A stretch of 44,865 bases of DNA from an uncultured Pelagibacteraceae bacterium (GCA_902539235.1 CACBIC010000006.1:1-44865), one strand, 5' to 3'. Counted from the stretch's first letter, positions 33,904-42,284 are shown. Notes: generated from the sequence alone by a model not told the origin. Translations and numbers: made by a program.

Positions 33904-34905
33904 ATGTCTCAGAAATTTAAAGCTGTAGTAATAGATAATCTAAACGAAAAATTCACAAGAGAAATTAAAGAAATCGACACAAGTCATCTTAAAGATGGAA
34001 ACGTTTTAGTCAAAATTGATTATTCAAGTCTTAATTATAAAGATGCGTTAATTTTAAATAACGGAGGTAAGATTGTAAGAAAATTTCCTTTTGTTCCAGG
34101 CATAGATTTTTCAGGCATTGTAGTTGAAAGTGAAGACAATAAATTTAAAAAAGATGATAAAGTTATTTTAACTGGTTTTAGAGTTGGAGAAGCTTTTTTT
34201 GGTGGTTTTGCTCAATACGCAAAAGTTGACGCTAATTTTTTAATTAAAATACCTAAAGATTTAGATACTCATAAGTCTATGATGCTTGGTACAGCAGGTT
34301 TTACGGCTCTTCTATGTTCTTTTGCAGTTAAAGCTAAAGAAGAATTGTTGTTAGGTGAAAAAGTAAAAGATGTTTTGGTAACTGGTGCTACGGGAGGTGT
34401 TGGAAGTATTGCCGTAATGATTTTATCTAAAATGGGATATGATGTACACGCTGTTACGGGAAAAAAAGACAAAAATGATTATCTAAAAGGTTTAGGTGCA
34501 AAAAACATTATAGACAGAAAAGAATTTGAGGGAGAAAGTAAACTTTTAGAAAAAGGAGTTTGGGATGGAGTTGTTGACACAGTCGGTGGCGCTGCTTTAA
34601 CAAAAATATTTGCGCAAACAAAACCTGGTGGAATAGTTGCTGCATGTGGAAATGCAGGAGGAATAAAAATTAACACGAATGTAATGCCTTTTATAATAAG
34701 AGGTGTCAAATTATGGGGCATCGACTCGTCAGGTTCTTCCATAAAAAGAAGAGAGTTTGTGTGGGGAGAAGCAGCCAAATTGATTGATTTTTCCAAAGTT
34801 AAATCATTTACTAAAGAGCTTTCGTTTGCTGAACTTTTAGATACATATCCAAAACTTTTAAAGGGCGAATTTTCTGGAAGAGCTATAGTAAATCCTAATA
34901 AATAA
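33904..34905 (+). CDS. acuI: AcuI/YhdH family zinc-independent alcohol dehydrogenase-like reductase (acrylyl-CoA reductase type)
   Basis: This 333-aa medium-chain reductase has YSSLNYKDALILNNGGKIVR and FVPGIDFSGIV in the N-terminal domain. The nucleotide motif VTGATGGVGSIAVMILSKMG is followed by GKKDKNDYLKGLGAKNIIDR, and GVKLWGIDSSGSSIKRR lies near the end. These match the YhdH/AcuI group of the MDR superfamily rather than zinc alcohol dehydrogenases. AcuI reduces acryloyl-CoA to propionyl-CoA with NADPH and detoxifies acrylate from DMSP. Propionate use would connect to the prpD gene in this window. Quinone reductase activity is an alternative. Confidence 0.85.
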   Translation: MSQKFKAVVIDNLNEKFTREIKEIDTSHLKDGNVLVKIDYSSLNYKDALILNNGGKIVRKFPFVPGIDFSGIVVESEDNKFKKDDKVILTGFRVGEAFFGGFAQYAKVDANFLIKIPKDLDTHKSMMLGTAGFTALLCSFAVKAKEELLLGEKVKDVLVTGATGGVGSIAVMILSKMGYDVHAVTGKKDKNDYLKGLGAKNIIDRKEFEGESKLLEKGVWDGVVDTVGGAALTKIFAQTKPGGIVAACGNAGGIKINTNVMPFIIRGVKLWGIDSSGSSIKRREFVWGEAAKLIDFSKVKSFTKELSFAELLDTYPKLLKGEFSGRAIVNPNK

Positions 34906-34923
34906 ACTATAATCATTCGAATA

Positions 34924-35814
34924 ATGGATTGGGATAAATTAAAAATCTTTCACACTGTTGCCGAGGCATCGAGTTTTACTAAAGCTTCAACTATTTTAAA
35001 TTTAAGCCAATCAGCGATCAGCCGCCAAATACAAGGTTTAGAAAGCGATCTAAAAGTGCAATTATTTGAACGTCATGCTAGAGGCTTGGTTCTGACCGAA
35101 AACGGTGAGTATCTTTTTAAATCTGCCCATGAAGTTATTTCTAAGTTAAAAGATGTTGAGTCTAATTTAAGCGGTCATAAGGATAAACTGAATGGAAAAC
35201 TTGTTGTAACCACTGTAGTAAGTTTTGGGACTACATGGCTTACTCCAAGAATAAAAGAATTTATGGATTTACATCCAGGTATAGAAATAGAATTAATTTT
35301 TGATGATAGAGAACTTGATTTATCTACTCGTGAAGCTGACGTTGCAATAAGAATGAGACGACCTAAACAATTAAATTTAATTCAAAAAAAATTCGTAGAT
35401 TTTAACTATCATATTTATGGTTCTAATGAGTATCTAGAAAAAAACGGTTATCCAAAGACGCTTAAAGATTTAGATAAACACAAGTTTATAACTTATGGTA
35501 AAGGTGCACCTTCACCAGTTTATAACCCTGATTGGGTATTGAAAGTTGGTTCTAAGGATGGAAAAAAAAGAAGATCCTTAATGAAAGTAAATAGCGTTTA
35601 CGGTTTGTTATTGGCAGTTCAAAGCGGCGTTGGTTTGGCTGCATTACCTGATTATATTGCCCACAACATAAGTGGAATAACAAAAGTATTACCAAACGAA
35701 CCAGGTAAGCCTACAGAAACACATTTTGTTTATCCTTCATCTCTTAAAAATAATGCGAGACTTATGGCTTTTAGAAACTTTCTTTTTAGTAAGGTAAACG
35801 AGTGGAAATTTTAA
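34924..35814 (+). CDS. LysR family transcriptional regulator
   Basis: This 296-aa DNA-binding protein has an N-terminal winged helix (residues 1-60: WDKLKIFHTVAEASSFTKAS then LSQSAISRQIQGLESDLKV, LFERHARGLVLTENGEYL) and a periplasmic-binding-like effector domain. The latter contains DDRELDLSTREADVAIRMRR and SVYGLLLAVQSGVGLAALPD. It follows acuI by 18 nt and overlaps rseP by 13 nt. It may respond to a metabolite linked to acuI, but no target site can be assigned. Confidence 0.92.
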   Translation: MDWDKLKIFHTVAEASSFTKASTILNLSQSAISRQIQGLESDLKVQLFERHARGLVLTENGEYLFKSAHEVISKLKDVESNLSGHKDKLNGKLVVTTVVSFGTTWLTPRIKEFMDLHPGIEIELIFDDRELDLSTREADVAIRMRRPKQLNLIQKKFVDFNYHIYGSNEYLEKNGYPKTLKDLDKHKFITYGKGAPSPVYNPDWVLKVGSKDGKKRRSLMKVNSVYGLLLAVQSGVGLAALPDYIAHNISGITKVLPNEPGKPTETHFVYPSSLKNNARLMAFRNFLFSKVNEWKF

Positions 35815-36920
35815 TCTCATTTATAATACCTTTTATAATACTACTCACAGTTGTAGTATTTATCCATGAATATGGCCATTATTATTATGCAAAGAAGTAT
35901 GGAGTAGGAGTAACAGATTTTTCTATTGGTTTTGGTAAAGAAATATTTGGTTTCAACGATAAGTCTGGTACTCGATGGAAGTTTTGTCTTATTCCACTAG
36001 GTGGCTACGTGAAGTTTTTTGGAGATAGGAATGTGTTTAGCCAAGCCGAACAAGCTGAGCTATTGAAAAAATATAGTGAAGAAGATCAGAAAAAACTATT
36101 TGTGGTCAAACCTTTATATCAAAGATCTTTAATTGTTGCTGCAGGTCCATTCGCGAATTTCTTGCTAGCTATATTGATTTTCGCTTTTATTTATATGTTT
36201 GCTGGAAAAGATTTTACACCTGCACAAATTCAAGAAGTTCAGCCAGACAGCCCTGCTTACGAAGTTGGCATTAAATCCGGAGATATAATTAAATCAATAA
36301 ACGACAAAGAAGTTAAAAGCATTATGGAAGTGTCTGCTTTCATAAACTCCTCTTCTTCAAATATAATTGATATTGGTATTCTAAGAAATGATAATGAATT
36401 AAACTTTTCTGTTGAGCCAAAAGTTATTAAAAGTGAAGATGCTTTGGGAAATAAAGCAAATAAAAAAATAATCGGAATTAAAATAGCTCCTTTAAATGAG
36501 GAAATAAACAGACAAAGATTGGGTCCCGCAACAGCTTTATTCTATGCAATAAAAGAGACTTGGTTTGTAATAGACGCTTCATGGAATTTTATTATTTCTA
36601 TGTTTAAAGGCACAGGAGATACCACTCAATTAGGAGGCCCTATAAAAATAGCTAAAATTACTGGACAAGTGGCTAAACTCGGTTTTATAGCCTTCCTAAG
36701 CATTATGGCTTATATATCTGTTAGTTTAGGCTTTATAAATTTGTTACCAATACCCATGCTAGACGGTGGACACTTGATGTTTTATGCTTTTGAGAAGGTT
36801 TTAGGCAGACCTTTAACCCAAAGAACACAAGAAGGATTTTTTCGAATCGGTCTTTTTTTGTTACTCTCTCTAATGTTTTTTACAACATTTAACGATTTAA
36901 GAGATTTAGGCTTATTTTAA
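35802..36920 (+). CDS. rseP: RseP-type M50 site-2 protease
   Basis: This 372-aa inner-membrane zinc protease cleaves within membrane helices, classically anti-sigma factors and signal-peptide remnants. The HEYGH motif (H22, E23, H26) is in the first helix. A PDZ domain (about 130-205) contains VQPDSPAYEVGIKSGDIIKS. The third zinc ligand region NLLPIPMLDGGHLMFYAFE lies near the C-terminus. The start is a GTG at 35802, 13 nt inside the LysR gene, with an AAGG site 7 nt before it. In most proteobacteria rseP follows dxr or precedes bamA; here it stands apart. Confidence 0.92.
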   Translation: MEILISFIIPFIILLTVVVFIHEYGHYYYAKKYGVGVTDFSIGFGKEIFGFNDKSGTRWKFCLIPLGGYVKFFGDRNVFSQAEQAELLKKYSEEDQKKLFVVKPLYQRSLIVAAGPFANFLLAILIFAFIYMFAGKDFTPAQIQEVQPDSPAYEVGIKSGDIIKSINDKEVKSIMEVSAFINSSSSNIIDIGILRNDNELNFSVEPKVIKSEDALGNKANKKIIGIKIAPLNEEINRQRLGPATALFYAIKETWFVIDASWNFIISMFKGTGDTTQLGGPIKIAKITGQVAKLGFIAFLSIMAYISVSLGFINLLPIPMLDGGHLMFYAFEKVLGRPLTQRTQEGFFRIGLFLLLSLMFFTTFNDLRDLGLF

Positions 36921-36943
36921 GCCATTTTTTAATTAAAAAAAGT

Positions 36944-37024
36944 CAATAAAATCAACACTTTTAACGCATACAATATATTGTGTTGATATTTACGTGAAAC
37001 ACCAAAAAAATGTTGATTTTATTG
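36944..37024. repeat. 14-bp perfect inverted repeat spanning the HU leader
   Basis: CAATAAAATCAACA (36944-36957) is exactly complementary to TGTTGATTTTATTG (37011-37024), with 53 nt between. A third TGTTGAT lies between them at 36981-36987, after a CAATATATTG palindrome (36971-36980). A TACAAT box at 36969-36974 could be the -10 of the HU promoter. The repeat could be a set of binding sites for a regulator (or HU itself) or a long-range RNA stem before the HU start. Confidence 0.6.
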
Positions 37025-37062
37025 GATTTTTATAGAGATTAGTAAATAACTAAGGGGCATAA

Positions 37063-37338
37063 ATGAACAAAAAACAATTAGTAGCAAAAATATCGTCCAC
37101 ACTGGGTCAAAGCAAAGCTGACGCTGAAAGAACCTTTGATTCAATAACGACTATTATTTTAGATGCTTTAAAGAATGACGATACTGTAAAAATAGCTGGA
37201 TTTGGTACTTATAAAGTAGCAAAAAGAAAAGCTAGGGTAGGTAGAAACCCCCGAACAGGTGAGTCAATCCAAATTGCTGCATCTCAGAAAGTTAAGTTTT
37301 TACCTGCTAAAAGCTTAAAAGAAATGTTTAATAGATAA
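37063..37338 (+). CDS. hup: HU family DNA-binding protein
   Basis: This 91-aa nucleoid protein bends and compacts DNA as a dimer. It has MNKKQLVAKISSTLGQSKAD, the helix to FGTYKVAKRKARVGRNPRTG (beta-arm with the conserved proline tip), and KVKFLPAKSLKEMFN. Length is normal. A strong AAGGGG ribosome-binding site precedes the ATG. The gene stands alone with its own long leader and a downstream hairpin, which suggests independent, high-level expression. Confidence 0.96.
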   Translation: MNKKQLVAKISSTLGQSKADAERTFDSITTIILDALKNDDTVKIAGFGTYKVAKRKARVGRNPRTGESIQIAASQKVKFLPAKSLKEMFNR

Positions 37339-37346
37339 ACGTTTTA

Positions 37347-37383
37347 TTTAGCCCTTATTTGATAATATCAAATAAGGGCTAAA
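37347..37383 (+). terminator. 18-bp hairpin after the HU gene, probable transcript end
   Basis: TTTAGCCCTTATTTGATA (37347-37364) and TATCAAATAAGGGCTAAA (37366-37383) form a perfect palindrome with one unpaired base. It begins 9 nt after the HU stop. A long stem with GGGC suits a terminator or an mRNA-stabilising hairpin, but no T-run follows on the plus strand, so Rho-independent termination is uncertain. It is also symmetric enough to be a protein site. Confidence 0.6.
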
Positions 37384-37477
37384 CTACTTGCAAAAACTGC
37401 ATAGCTCAAATTAATACAATTCAATTCTTTTTCGAAAGTGAAAACCCTATAACGCACGCTTAACAAGGGAGTTAGTT

Positions 37478-38770
37478 ATGAAAAAATACTTAGGATACTT
37501 TCTAGCAGGTACAGCCATTTACTTTGGCTTTGCTGGTCTTGGATATGCTGAGACTACAGTGTCTGCGGAAGTACAATACATTTTTAATACCCTATTATTT
37601 TTAATGTCAGGTTTCTTGGTCATGTGGATGGCCGCAGGTTTCGCAATGTTAGAGTCAGGATTAGTAACATCAAAATCTGTATCAGCAATCTGTGCTAAAA
37701 ACATAGGTTTATATTCAATCGCCGGAGTAATGTTCTGGTTGGTTGGTTACAATTTAGCTTACGGTATTCCAGAGGGCGGATATATAGGCTCATTCACACC
37801 ATGGAGTGATAATTCATCATTAGAGACAGGATATTCTGATGGTTCTGATTGGTTCTTCCAAATGGTGTTCTGTGCTACGACAATGTCAATTGTATCTGGT
37901 ACGTTAGCTGAAAGAATTAAGATCTGGCCATTTTTCTTATTTGCCGCAATTTTAACTGGAATTATCTATCCAATTTCAATGGGTTGGCAATGGGGCGGAG
38001 GATGGTTATCGGTAGCTGGATTTTCAGACTTTGCTGGTTCAACATTAGTACATGCCGCTGGAGGAGCCGCAGCTCTTGCAGGTGCAATTGTATTAGGTGC
38101 TAGAAGCGGCAGATTCTCAGGAAAAGGCGAGGCTAAACCGATGGCACCATTTGCTGCATCATCAATTCCGTTAGCAACTCTAGGAGTGTTTATACTTTGG
38201 TTAGGTTGGTTCGGATTTAATGGTGGATCTCAGTTAGCTTCTGGAACACTAGAAGATGTTTCAGCAGTTGCTACAATTTATATTAATACGAATTTAGCTG
38301 CAGGTGGTGGTGTATTAGCCGCTGCAACAGTATCAAGAGTTATTGGTGGAAAAACTGACGTAGTAATGATGCTTAACGGCGCAATTGCTGGATTAGTAGG
38401 TATTACCGCAGAGCCATTAACACCAAGTCCGTTAGCTGCAATCTTCATTGGAGCAATAGCAGGAGTCTTAATGTACTTCTCAACAAAACTATTGTTCAAA
38501 ATGAAAATTGATGACGTAGTTGGAGCCATCCCAGCACACTTAGTAGCTGGTGTATGGGGTACATTAGCAGTGCCATTAACAAACGGAGATGTTACTTTCG
38601 GAGCACAATTCTTAGGAACTATCTCAGTTGTGGTATTCGTATTCATAGTCTCGTTTATTGTTTTCCAAATAATCAAAAGTACAATTGGATTAAGAATAAG
38701 CAAGGAAGCTGAAAGACTAGGAACTGACAAAGCAGAAGTCGGTGTAATAGCTTACGGTATAAGAGACTAA
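37478..38770 (+). CDS. amt: Ammonium transporter, first of tandem pair
   Basis: This 430-aa Amt/MEP/Rh channel imports ammonium. A signal-peptide-like N-terminus (KKYLGYFLAGTAIYFGFAGL, cleavage after YA) is followed by about eleven helices. Conserved segments are MAAGFAMLESGLVTSKSVSA, FAGSTLVHAAGGAAALAGAI (first pore histidine), LGWFGFNGGSQLASGT and VVGAIPAHLVAGVWGTLAVP (second pore histidine). An AAGGGAG site precedes the ATG. It is closely similar along its length to the next gene. No glnK/PII gene is adjacent, unlike in many bacteria. Confidence 0.95.
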   Translation: MKKYLGYFLAGTAIYFGFAGLGYAETTVSAEVQYIFNTLLFLMSGFLVMWMAAGFAMLESGLVTSKSVSAICAKNIGLYSIAGVMFWLVGYNLAYGIPEGGYIGSFTPWSDNSSLETGYSDGSDWFFQMVFCATTMSIVSGTLAERIKIWPFFLFAAILTGIIYPISMGWQWGGGWLSVAGFSDFAGSTLVHAAGGAAALAGAIVLGARSGRFSGKGEAKPMAPFAASSIPLATLGVFILWLGWFGFNGGSQLASGTLEDVSAVATIYINTNLAAGGGVLAAATVSRVIGGKTDVVMMLNGAIAGLVGITAEPLTPSPLAAIFIGAIAGVLMYFSTKLLFKMKIDDVVGAIPAHLVAGVWGTLAVPLTNGDVTFGAQFLGTISVVVFVFIVSFIVFQIIKSTIGLRISKEAERLGTDKAEVGVIAYGIRD

Positions 38771-38804
38771 TTAAAGTTCCCTCCCTCGTTAGTTGGGAAA
38801 AATT

Positions 38805-38846
38805 ATAAGGCCTGGTTCGGATCCCCCGTCCAGGCCTTATTTATTT
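38805..38846 (+). terminator. Hairpin terminator between the two amt genes
   Basis: ATAAGGCCTGG (38805-38815) pairs perfectly with CCAGGCCTTAT (38830-38840) around a 14-nt loop rich in G and C, then TTATTTT follows. A smaller TTCCC/GGGAA pair lies just upstream (from about 38777). The structure should end or attenuate the first amt transcript. The second amt then has an 84-nt leader after the stem, enough for its own promoter. Confidence 0.8.
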
Positions 38847-38924
38847 TACAAGTCTCCTATGCATTTAAATCATGCTTTAAAACTCTTAAATTTGATATCA
38901 AATCTGAAAAAAAAAGGGGGAAAC

Positions 38925-40214
38925 ATGAAAAAATTAACTTTCATTTTATTAGGTTGTATTTCTGCTCTACTAATTAGCTCTCAAAGCTTTGCAGAAACTA
39001 CAATGTCTCAAGAAGGACAATATATTTTTAACTCGTTAGGGTTTTATATAGGTGGAGTACTAGTAGCTTTCATGGCAGCAGGTTTCTGCATGCTTGAGAG
39101 TGGATTAGTGACCACTAAAAGTGTATCGACAATTGCCGCGAAAAATATAGGTAAATTCGCTATATGTTCACTTATATTTTTCTTAGTTGGCTATAATTTA
39201 GCTTATGGCGTGCCCGAAGGTGGTTACGTTGGCTCATTCACGATTTGGACAGACTCATCAGACGCTGAAACAGGTTATTCAGGATACTCTGATTGGTTTT
39301 TTCAAACAATGTTTGTCTGTGCAACAGCCTCAATAGTATCTGGAGCAGTGGCAGAGAGAATTAAGATCTGGCCATTCTTTATTTTCGCAGCAATTATGGC
39401 AGGATTAATTTATCCTATTTCTATGGGCTGGCAATGGGGAGGCGGCTGGTTAGCAAGTGGAGGATTTTCAGATTTTGCAGGATCAACATTAGTTCATGGA
39501 TGTGGAGGTGCAGCAGCACTTGCCGGGGTAATTGTTCTAGGCGCTCGAGAAGGAAGATTTGGTAAAAAAGGTGAAAAGAAATCTATGCAACCTTTTGCAG
39601 CATCAAGCATTCCATTAGTTACTCTTGGAACTTTTTTACTTTGGTTCGGTTGGTTTGGATTTAATGGTTTTAGTCAACTAGCAATGGGAACATTTGATGA
39701 TGTAAATGCAATTTCTAAAATTGCTGTAAACACTCATTTAGCTGGGGCAGCTGGAACTTTCACTGGAGCGGCAATTACAAGATTAATTGGCGGAAAAACC
39801 GATATAGTAATGATGCTTAACGGTGCATTAGCAGGACTAGTTGCCATAACAGCAGAACCTCTAACACCAGGACCAATAACAGCTATGTTTATTGGATCTA
39901 TAGGAGCAATCATAATGTATTTTGGTACAAAAATGTTAGAGAGCTACGGCTTAGATGATGTAGTCGGAGCAATCCCAGTACATATGTTCGCTGGAATATT
40001 CGGAACACTAGTGGTTCCTTTAACTAACTCTGATACATCGTTTGGAACTCAATTTATTGGAACAGCTTCAGTTTGCATCTTCAGCTTTGGATTATCGTGG
40101 ATTACCTTCACTTTACTTAAATCAACAATTGGATTGAGAATAAGTAAAGCTGCTGAGAAACTTGGTACTGATAAAGCAGAAGTAGGCGTTACAGCTTATT
40201 CAATTAGAGACTAA
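38925..40214 (+). CDS. amt: Ammonium transporter, second of tandem pair
   Basis: This 429-aa Amt protein starts at the ATG at 38925 after a strong AAAAGGGGGAAAC ribosome site. It has a signal peptide (KKLTFILLGCISALLISSQS, cleavage after FA). It carries the same motifs as its neighbour: MAAGFCMLESGLVTTKSVST, FAGSTLVHGCGGAAALAGV, LWFGWFGFNGFSQLAMGT and VVGAIPVHMFAGIFGTLVVP. Both end in nearly the same LGTDKAEVGV-AY-IRD tail, so they are tandem paralogues. They may differ in affinity or regulation. An upstream in-frame extension to 38793 crosses the terminator hairpin and is not used. Confidence 0.94.
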   Translation: MKKLTFILLGCISALLISSQSFAETTMSQEGQYIFNSLGFYIGGVLVAFMAAGFCMLESGLVTTKSVSTIAAKNIGKFAICSLIFFLVGYNLAYGVPEGGYVGSFTIWTDSSDAETGYSGYSDWFFQTMFVCATASIVSGAVAERIKIWPFFIFAAIMAGLIYPISMGWQWGGGWLASGGFSDFAGSTLVHGCGGAAALAGVIVLGAREGRFGKKGEKKSMQPFAASSIPLVTLGTFLLWFGWFGFNGFSQLAMGTFDDVNAISKIAVNTHLAGAAGTFTGAAITRLIGGKTDIVMMLNGALAGLVAITAEPLTPGPITAMFIGSIGAIIMYFGTKMLESYGLDDVVGAIPVHMFAGIFGTLVVPLTNSDTSFGTQFIGTASVCIFSFGLSWITFTLLKSTIGLRISKAAEKLGTDKAEVGVTAYSIRD

Positions 40215-40223
40215 CAAATACAG

Positions 40224-40251
40224 ATTAAGGGCTCTTAAATGAGCCCTTAAT
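40224..40251. terminator. Bidirectional terminator between amt and the convergent glycosyltransferase-like gene
   Basis: ATTAAGGGCTC (40224-40234) pairs perfectly with GAGCCCTTAAT (40241-40251) around a 6-nt TTAAAT loop. TAATTA follows on the plus strand, and A/T-rich sequence lies on the other side. It sits between two convergent stop codons, so it can serve both directions. Confidence 0.85.
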
Positions 40252-40254
40252 TAA

Positions 40255-41277
40255 TTAGATTTTATTATCATCCCACAACTTTTTTATATCTATATTTGGA
40301 GATAAACCAAAAACAGAATTTACGTTTGAGCAATGTATGCTTAAAGAGGGCAACGGTGAAAAACAAAGCTCTTTATCAAAAATTTCATGTAAATTTTTTT
40401 CAAATGGATTACTCTCATTTTTGGCCATATCAAAAAGCTTTTTCTCATATTTGGCTAGCATTTGATTGCTAGTTAGAAAAGTTAATAAAGATTCTTTAAC
40501 AGTTCTCCAATGATATTTTTCTCCAACAAGAATTTTTGAGTTCTCCATCTTTTTGTATAGATAAGGATAATCGGTTGAAAGCATAAACAACTCTCTATCA
40601 AAAATAGAAGAGAATTTTTCGTAAGCAAATACCATTTCAGCTAAAGACTCAGCTTTATGAATATAATCATCTTCAACAAAATACACTAAATCTTTACATT
40701 TTTGACCTTGATCAAAAGACTCATAAATTGATTTCATCGTCTTAGCCATATTTCTCTCAATTATTTCATTATTTTTATTTATAGTTACTGGCTCAATATC
40801 AATTTTTTTTTTATCAAGATCTATAAACTTTGAAGGAAAATCTTTAACTAATGAAATTAATTTATTTTTACTATTTTTTTCAGAACCAATATCAATAATA
40901 GTGAATTGGATAAAAATTTTTGGAAATTTTTTTTTAAGATCTAAAGCAGACTTATAAAGTGATTGTAATGATCTAAATGTATATTCTGATTTTTCTTTTT
41001 CAAAAATTCTTTTTTTATTTTGTGTTACTAATTGAACGCTAGTGCATGTTTTTACTATAATATCGATACCTTGAACTTTTCTTGTTATAGGAAACTCACC
41101 TACACCTAAAGAGAAGGATTTTACACCTGGAACACTCAATATATCATCGCTTTTTTTGTTAGAAACAGGAAATTCAAGAGAACTTTGATCTATAAGCTCG
41201 TAACCTAGTATTCGACATATTTTAATGAATACTTTTTTAAAAAAACCTGATTTTTTTCTACTTTTAATTTCTTTCAT
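40255..41277 (-). CDS. Glycosyltransferase-like protein
   Basis: The protein is 340 aa from the ATG at 41277 (MKEIKSRKKSG). A longer frame to 41466 only mirrors the rhodanese gene on the other strand. The middle shows a GT-A-like arrangement: FIQFTIIDIGSEKNSKNKLI, then KCKDLVYFVEDDYIHKAESL with an EDD metal-type motif (about residue 212), and LFMLSTDYPYLYKK. The first 50 residues are basic. These features suggest a sugar transferase, but the family is not one I can name with certainty. It is divergent from the rhodanese gene with only 19 nt between starts. Confidence 0.6.
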   Translation of the reverse strand: MKEIKSRKKSGFFKKVFIKICRILGYELIDQSSLEFPVSNKKSDDILSVPGVKSFSLGVGEFPITRKVQGIDIIVKTCTSVQLVTQNKKRIFEKEKSEYTFRSLQSLYKSALDLKKKFPKIFIQFTIIDIGSEKNSKNKLISLVKDFPSKFIDLDKKKIDIEPVTINKNNEIIERNMAKTMKSIYESFDQGQKCKDLVYFVEDDYIHKAESLAEMVFAYEKFSSIFDRELFMLSTDYPYLYKKMENSKILVGEKYHWRTVKESLLTFLTSNQMLAKYEKKLFDMAKNESNPFEKNLHEIFDKELCFSPLPSLSIHCSNVNSVFGLSPNIDIKKLWDDNKI

Positions 41278-41296
41278 GAATATGTATTTTAATACC

Positions 41297-41695
41297 ATGA
41301 ATATAAAATCTTCCCAAACATTAGTCGAAGAAGCTAAAAAAAGCATTGAAACCCTAAGTCCAGAAGAAGTTAAAAAGTTATCTGATAACAAAGAAATTAC
41401 AATGGTCGATGTGAGAGATATTCGTGAATTGTGGAATGAGGGAACAATAGAAAATTCAAAACACATACCCAGAGGTATGTTAGAATTTTGGTTAGACCCT
41501 AATAGTTCATATTACAATGCAAATAAAATTGGTGATATTAAAAAAATGGTTTTATTTTGTGCAGCAGGTTTTCGTTCAGCTTTAGCAGCCAAATCTTTAG
41601 TTGATATGGGCTTTAAAAATGTAGCCCACGTTGACGGTGGATTTGATGCTTTAAAAAGTGTTGGTATGAAAGTTGTAGAAAAAGAAAAAAAATAA
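41297..41695 (+). CDS. Rhodanese-like domain protein
   Basis: The protein is 132 aa from the ATG at 41297 (MNIKSSQTLVEEAKKSIETL). A start at 41225 would overlap the divergent gene. It is a single rhodanese domain: ITMVDVRDIRELWNEGTIEN, HIPRGMLEFW, and the active-site loop VLFCAAGFRSALAAKSL with the persulfide cysteine. It ends in VAHVDGGFDALKSVGMKV. The AAGFR loop is the usual sulfur-transfer type. Cytoplasmic sulfur transfer or cyanide detoxification is possible. It converges on the isomerase gene with a 1-nt gap. Confidence 0.85.
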   Translation: MNIKSSQTLVEEAKKSIETLSPEEVKKLSDNKEITMVDVRDIRELWNEGTIENSKHIPRGMLEFWLDPNSSYYNANKIGDIKKMVLFCAAGFRSALAAKSLVDMGFKNVAHVDGGFDALKSVGMKVVEKEKK

Positions 41696-41696
41696 T

Positions 41697-42284
41697 TTAT
41701 TTACTCGCCTCTTTTATAGCAAATTCAATTCTATCCTGACCCCAGAAAATTTTGTTATTAGACACAAACGTTGGAGCTCCAAATATTCCTTTTTCATATG
41801 CTTCGCTTGTTCTTTTTTTCAAGGAGTCTTTTATAGAAGAAGAGGTTGATCTTAAAGCAAAGGTTTTTGGATTAACATTAAGATTTTTCAAAACTTTGAT
41901 TATAATATTTTCATCATTCATATTTAATCCGTCCTGCCAAATGGCATCAAATATACTATCTATGTAATAACTTTTAAAATTATCCTCTTCAGCAACAAAA
42001 ACACCCCTCATAAGGTTTAAGCTTCTTATAGGAAAATAAGAATTAAATTTAAACTTAGTGTTATTTCTTTCAGCTATTAATTTACAATCTCTAATCATGT
42101 GCTTTGCTTTTGCAGGAATAAAAGCTGGTGCTTTGATACCATGTAAATTATGTAGGCCTCCTAAAAGTATTGGTTTGTATTTTACCTTTATAGAAGTTTT
42201 TCTCTCAATTTTTCTAATTTCTTTGTGTGCGAGAAAAGAGTAAGGACTTACAAAATCAAAATAAAAATCAAAAGGTTTAATCAT
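41697..42284 (-). CDS. 2-hydroxychromene-2-carboxylate isomerase family (DsbA-like) protein
   Basis: This 195-aa thioredoxin-fold protein of the kappa-GST/HCCA isomerase family has DFYFDFVSPYSFLAHKEI with the catalytic-type serine instead of a CxxC. YKPILLGGLHNLHGIKAPAF, RSLNLMRGVFVAEE and the EKGIFGAPTFVSNNKIFWGQ ending follow. Such proteins bind glutathione and isomerise aromatic intermediates, or act as general GSH-dependent enzymes. The ATG overlaps the ABA4-like gene by 8 nt. Without other aromatic-degradation genes nearby, the true substrate is open. Confidence 0.83.
   Translation of the reverse strand: MIKPFDFYFDFVSPYSFLAHKEIRKIERKTSIKVKYKPILLGGLHNLHGIKAPAFIPAKAKHMIRDCKLIAERNNTKFKFNSYFPIRSLNLMRGVFVAEEDNFKSYYIDSIFDAIWQDGLNMNDENIIIKVLKNLNVNPKTFALRSTSSSIKDSLKKRTSEAYEKGIFGAPTFVSNNKIFWGQDRIEFAIKEASK

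Noticed and set aside
34479..34916. 145-aa minus-strand frame inside acuI
   Set aside because: Antisense shadow of a well-supported gene; no ribosome site or family features.
38278..38730. 150-aa minus-strand frame inside the first amt
   Set aside because: Antisense shadow with Pro/Thr-rich composition produced by Gly/Ala/Val codons of the transporter.
38793..38924. N-terminal extension of the second amt
   Set aside because: It would translate through the terminator hairpin; the ATG at 38925 has a strong ribosome site and begins a signal peptide.
38771..38924. Possible nitrogen-related riboswitch between the amt genes
   Set aside because: I compared it by memory with the glutamine-type glnA motif and saw none of its conserved blocks; only hairpins remain.
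41278..41466. N-terminal extension of the glycosyltransferase-like protein
   Set aside because: The 63 extra residues are antisense to the rhodanese gene, whose motifs are clear.
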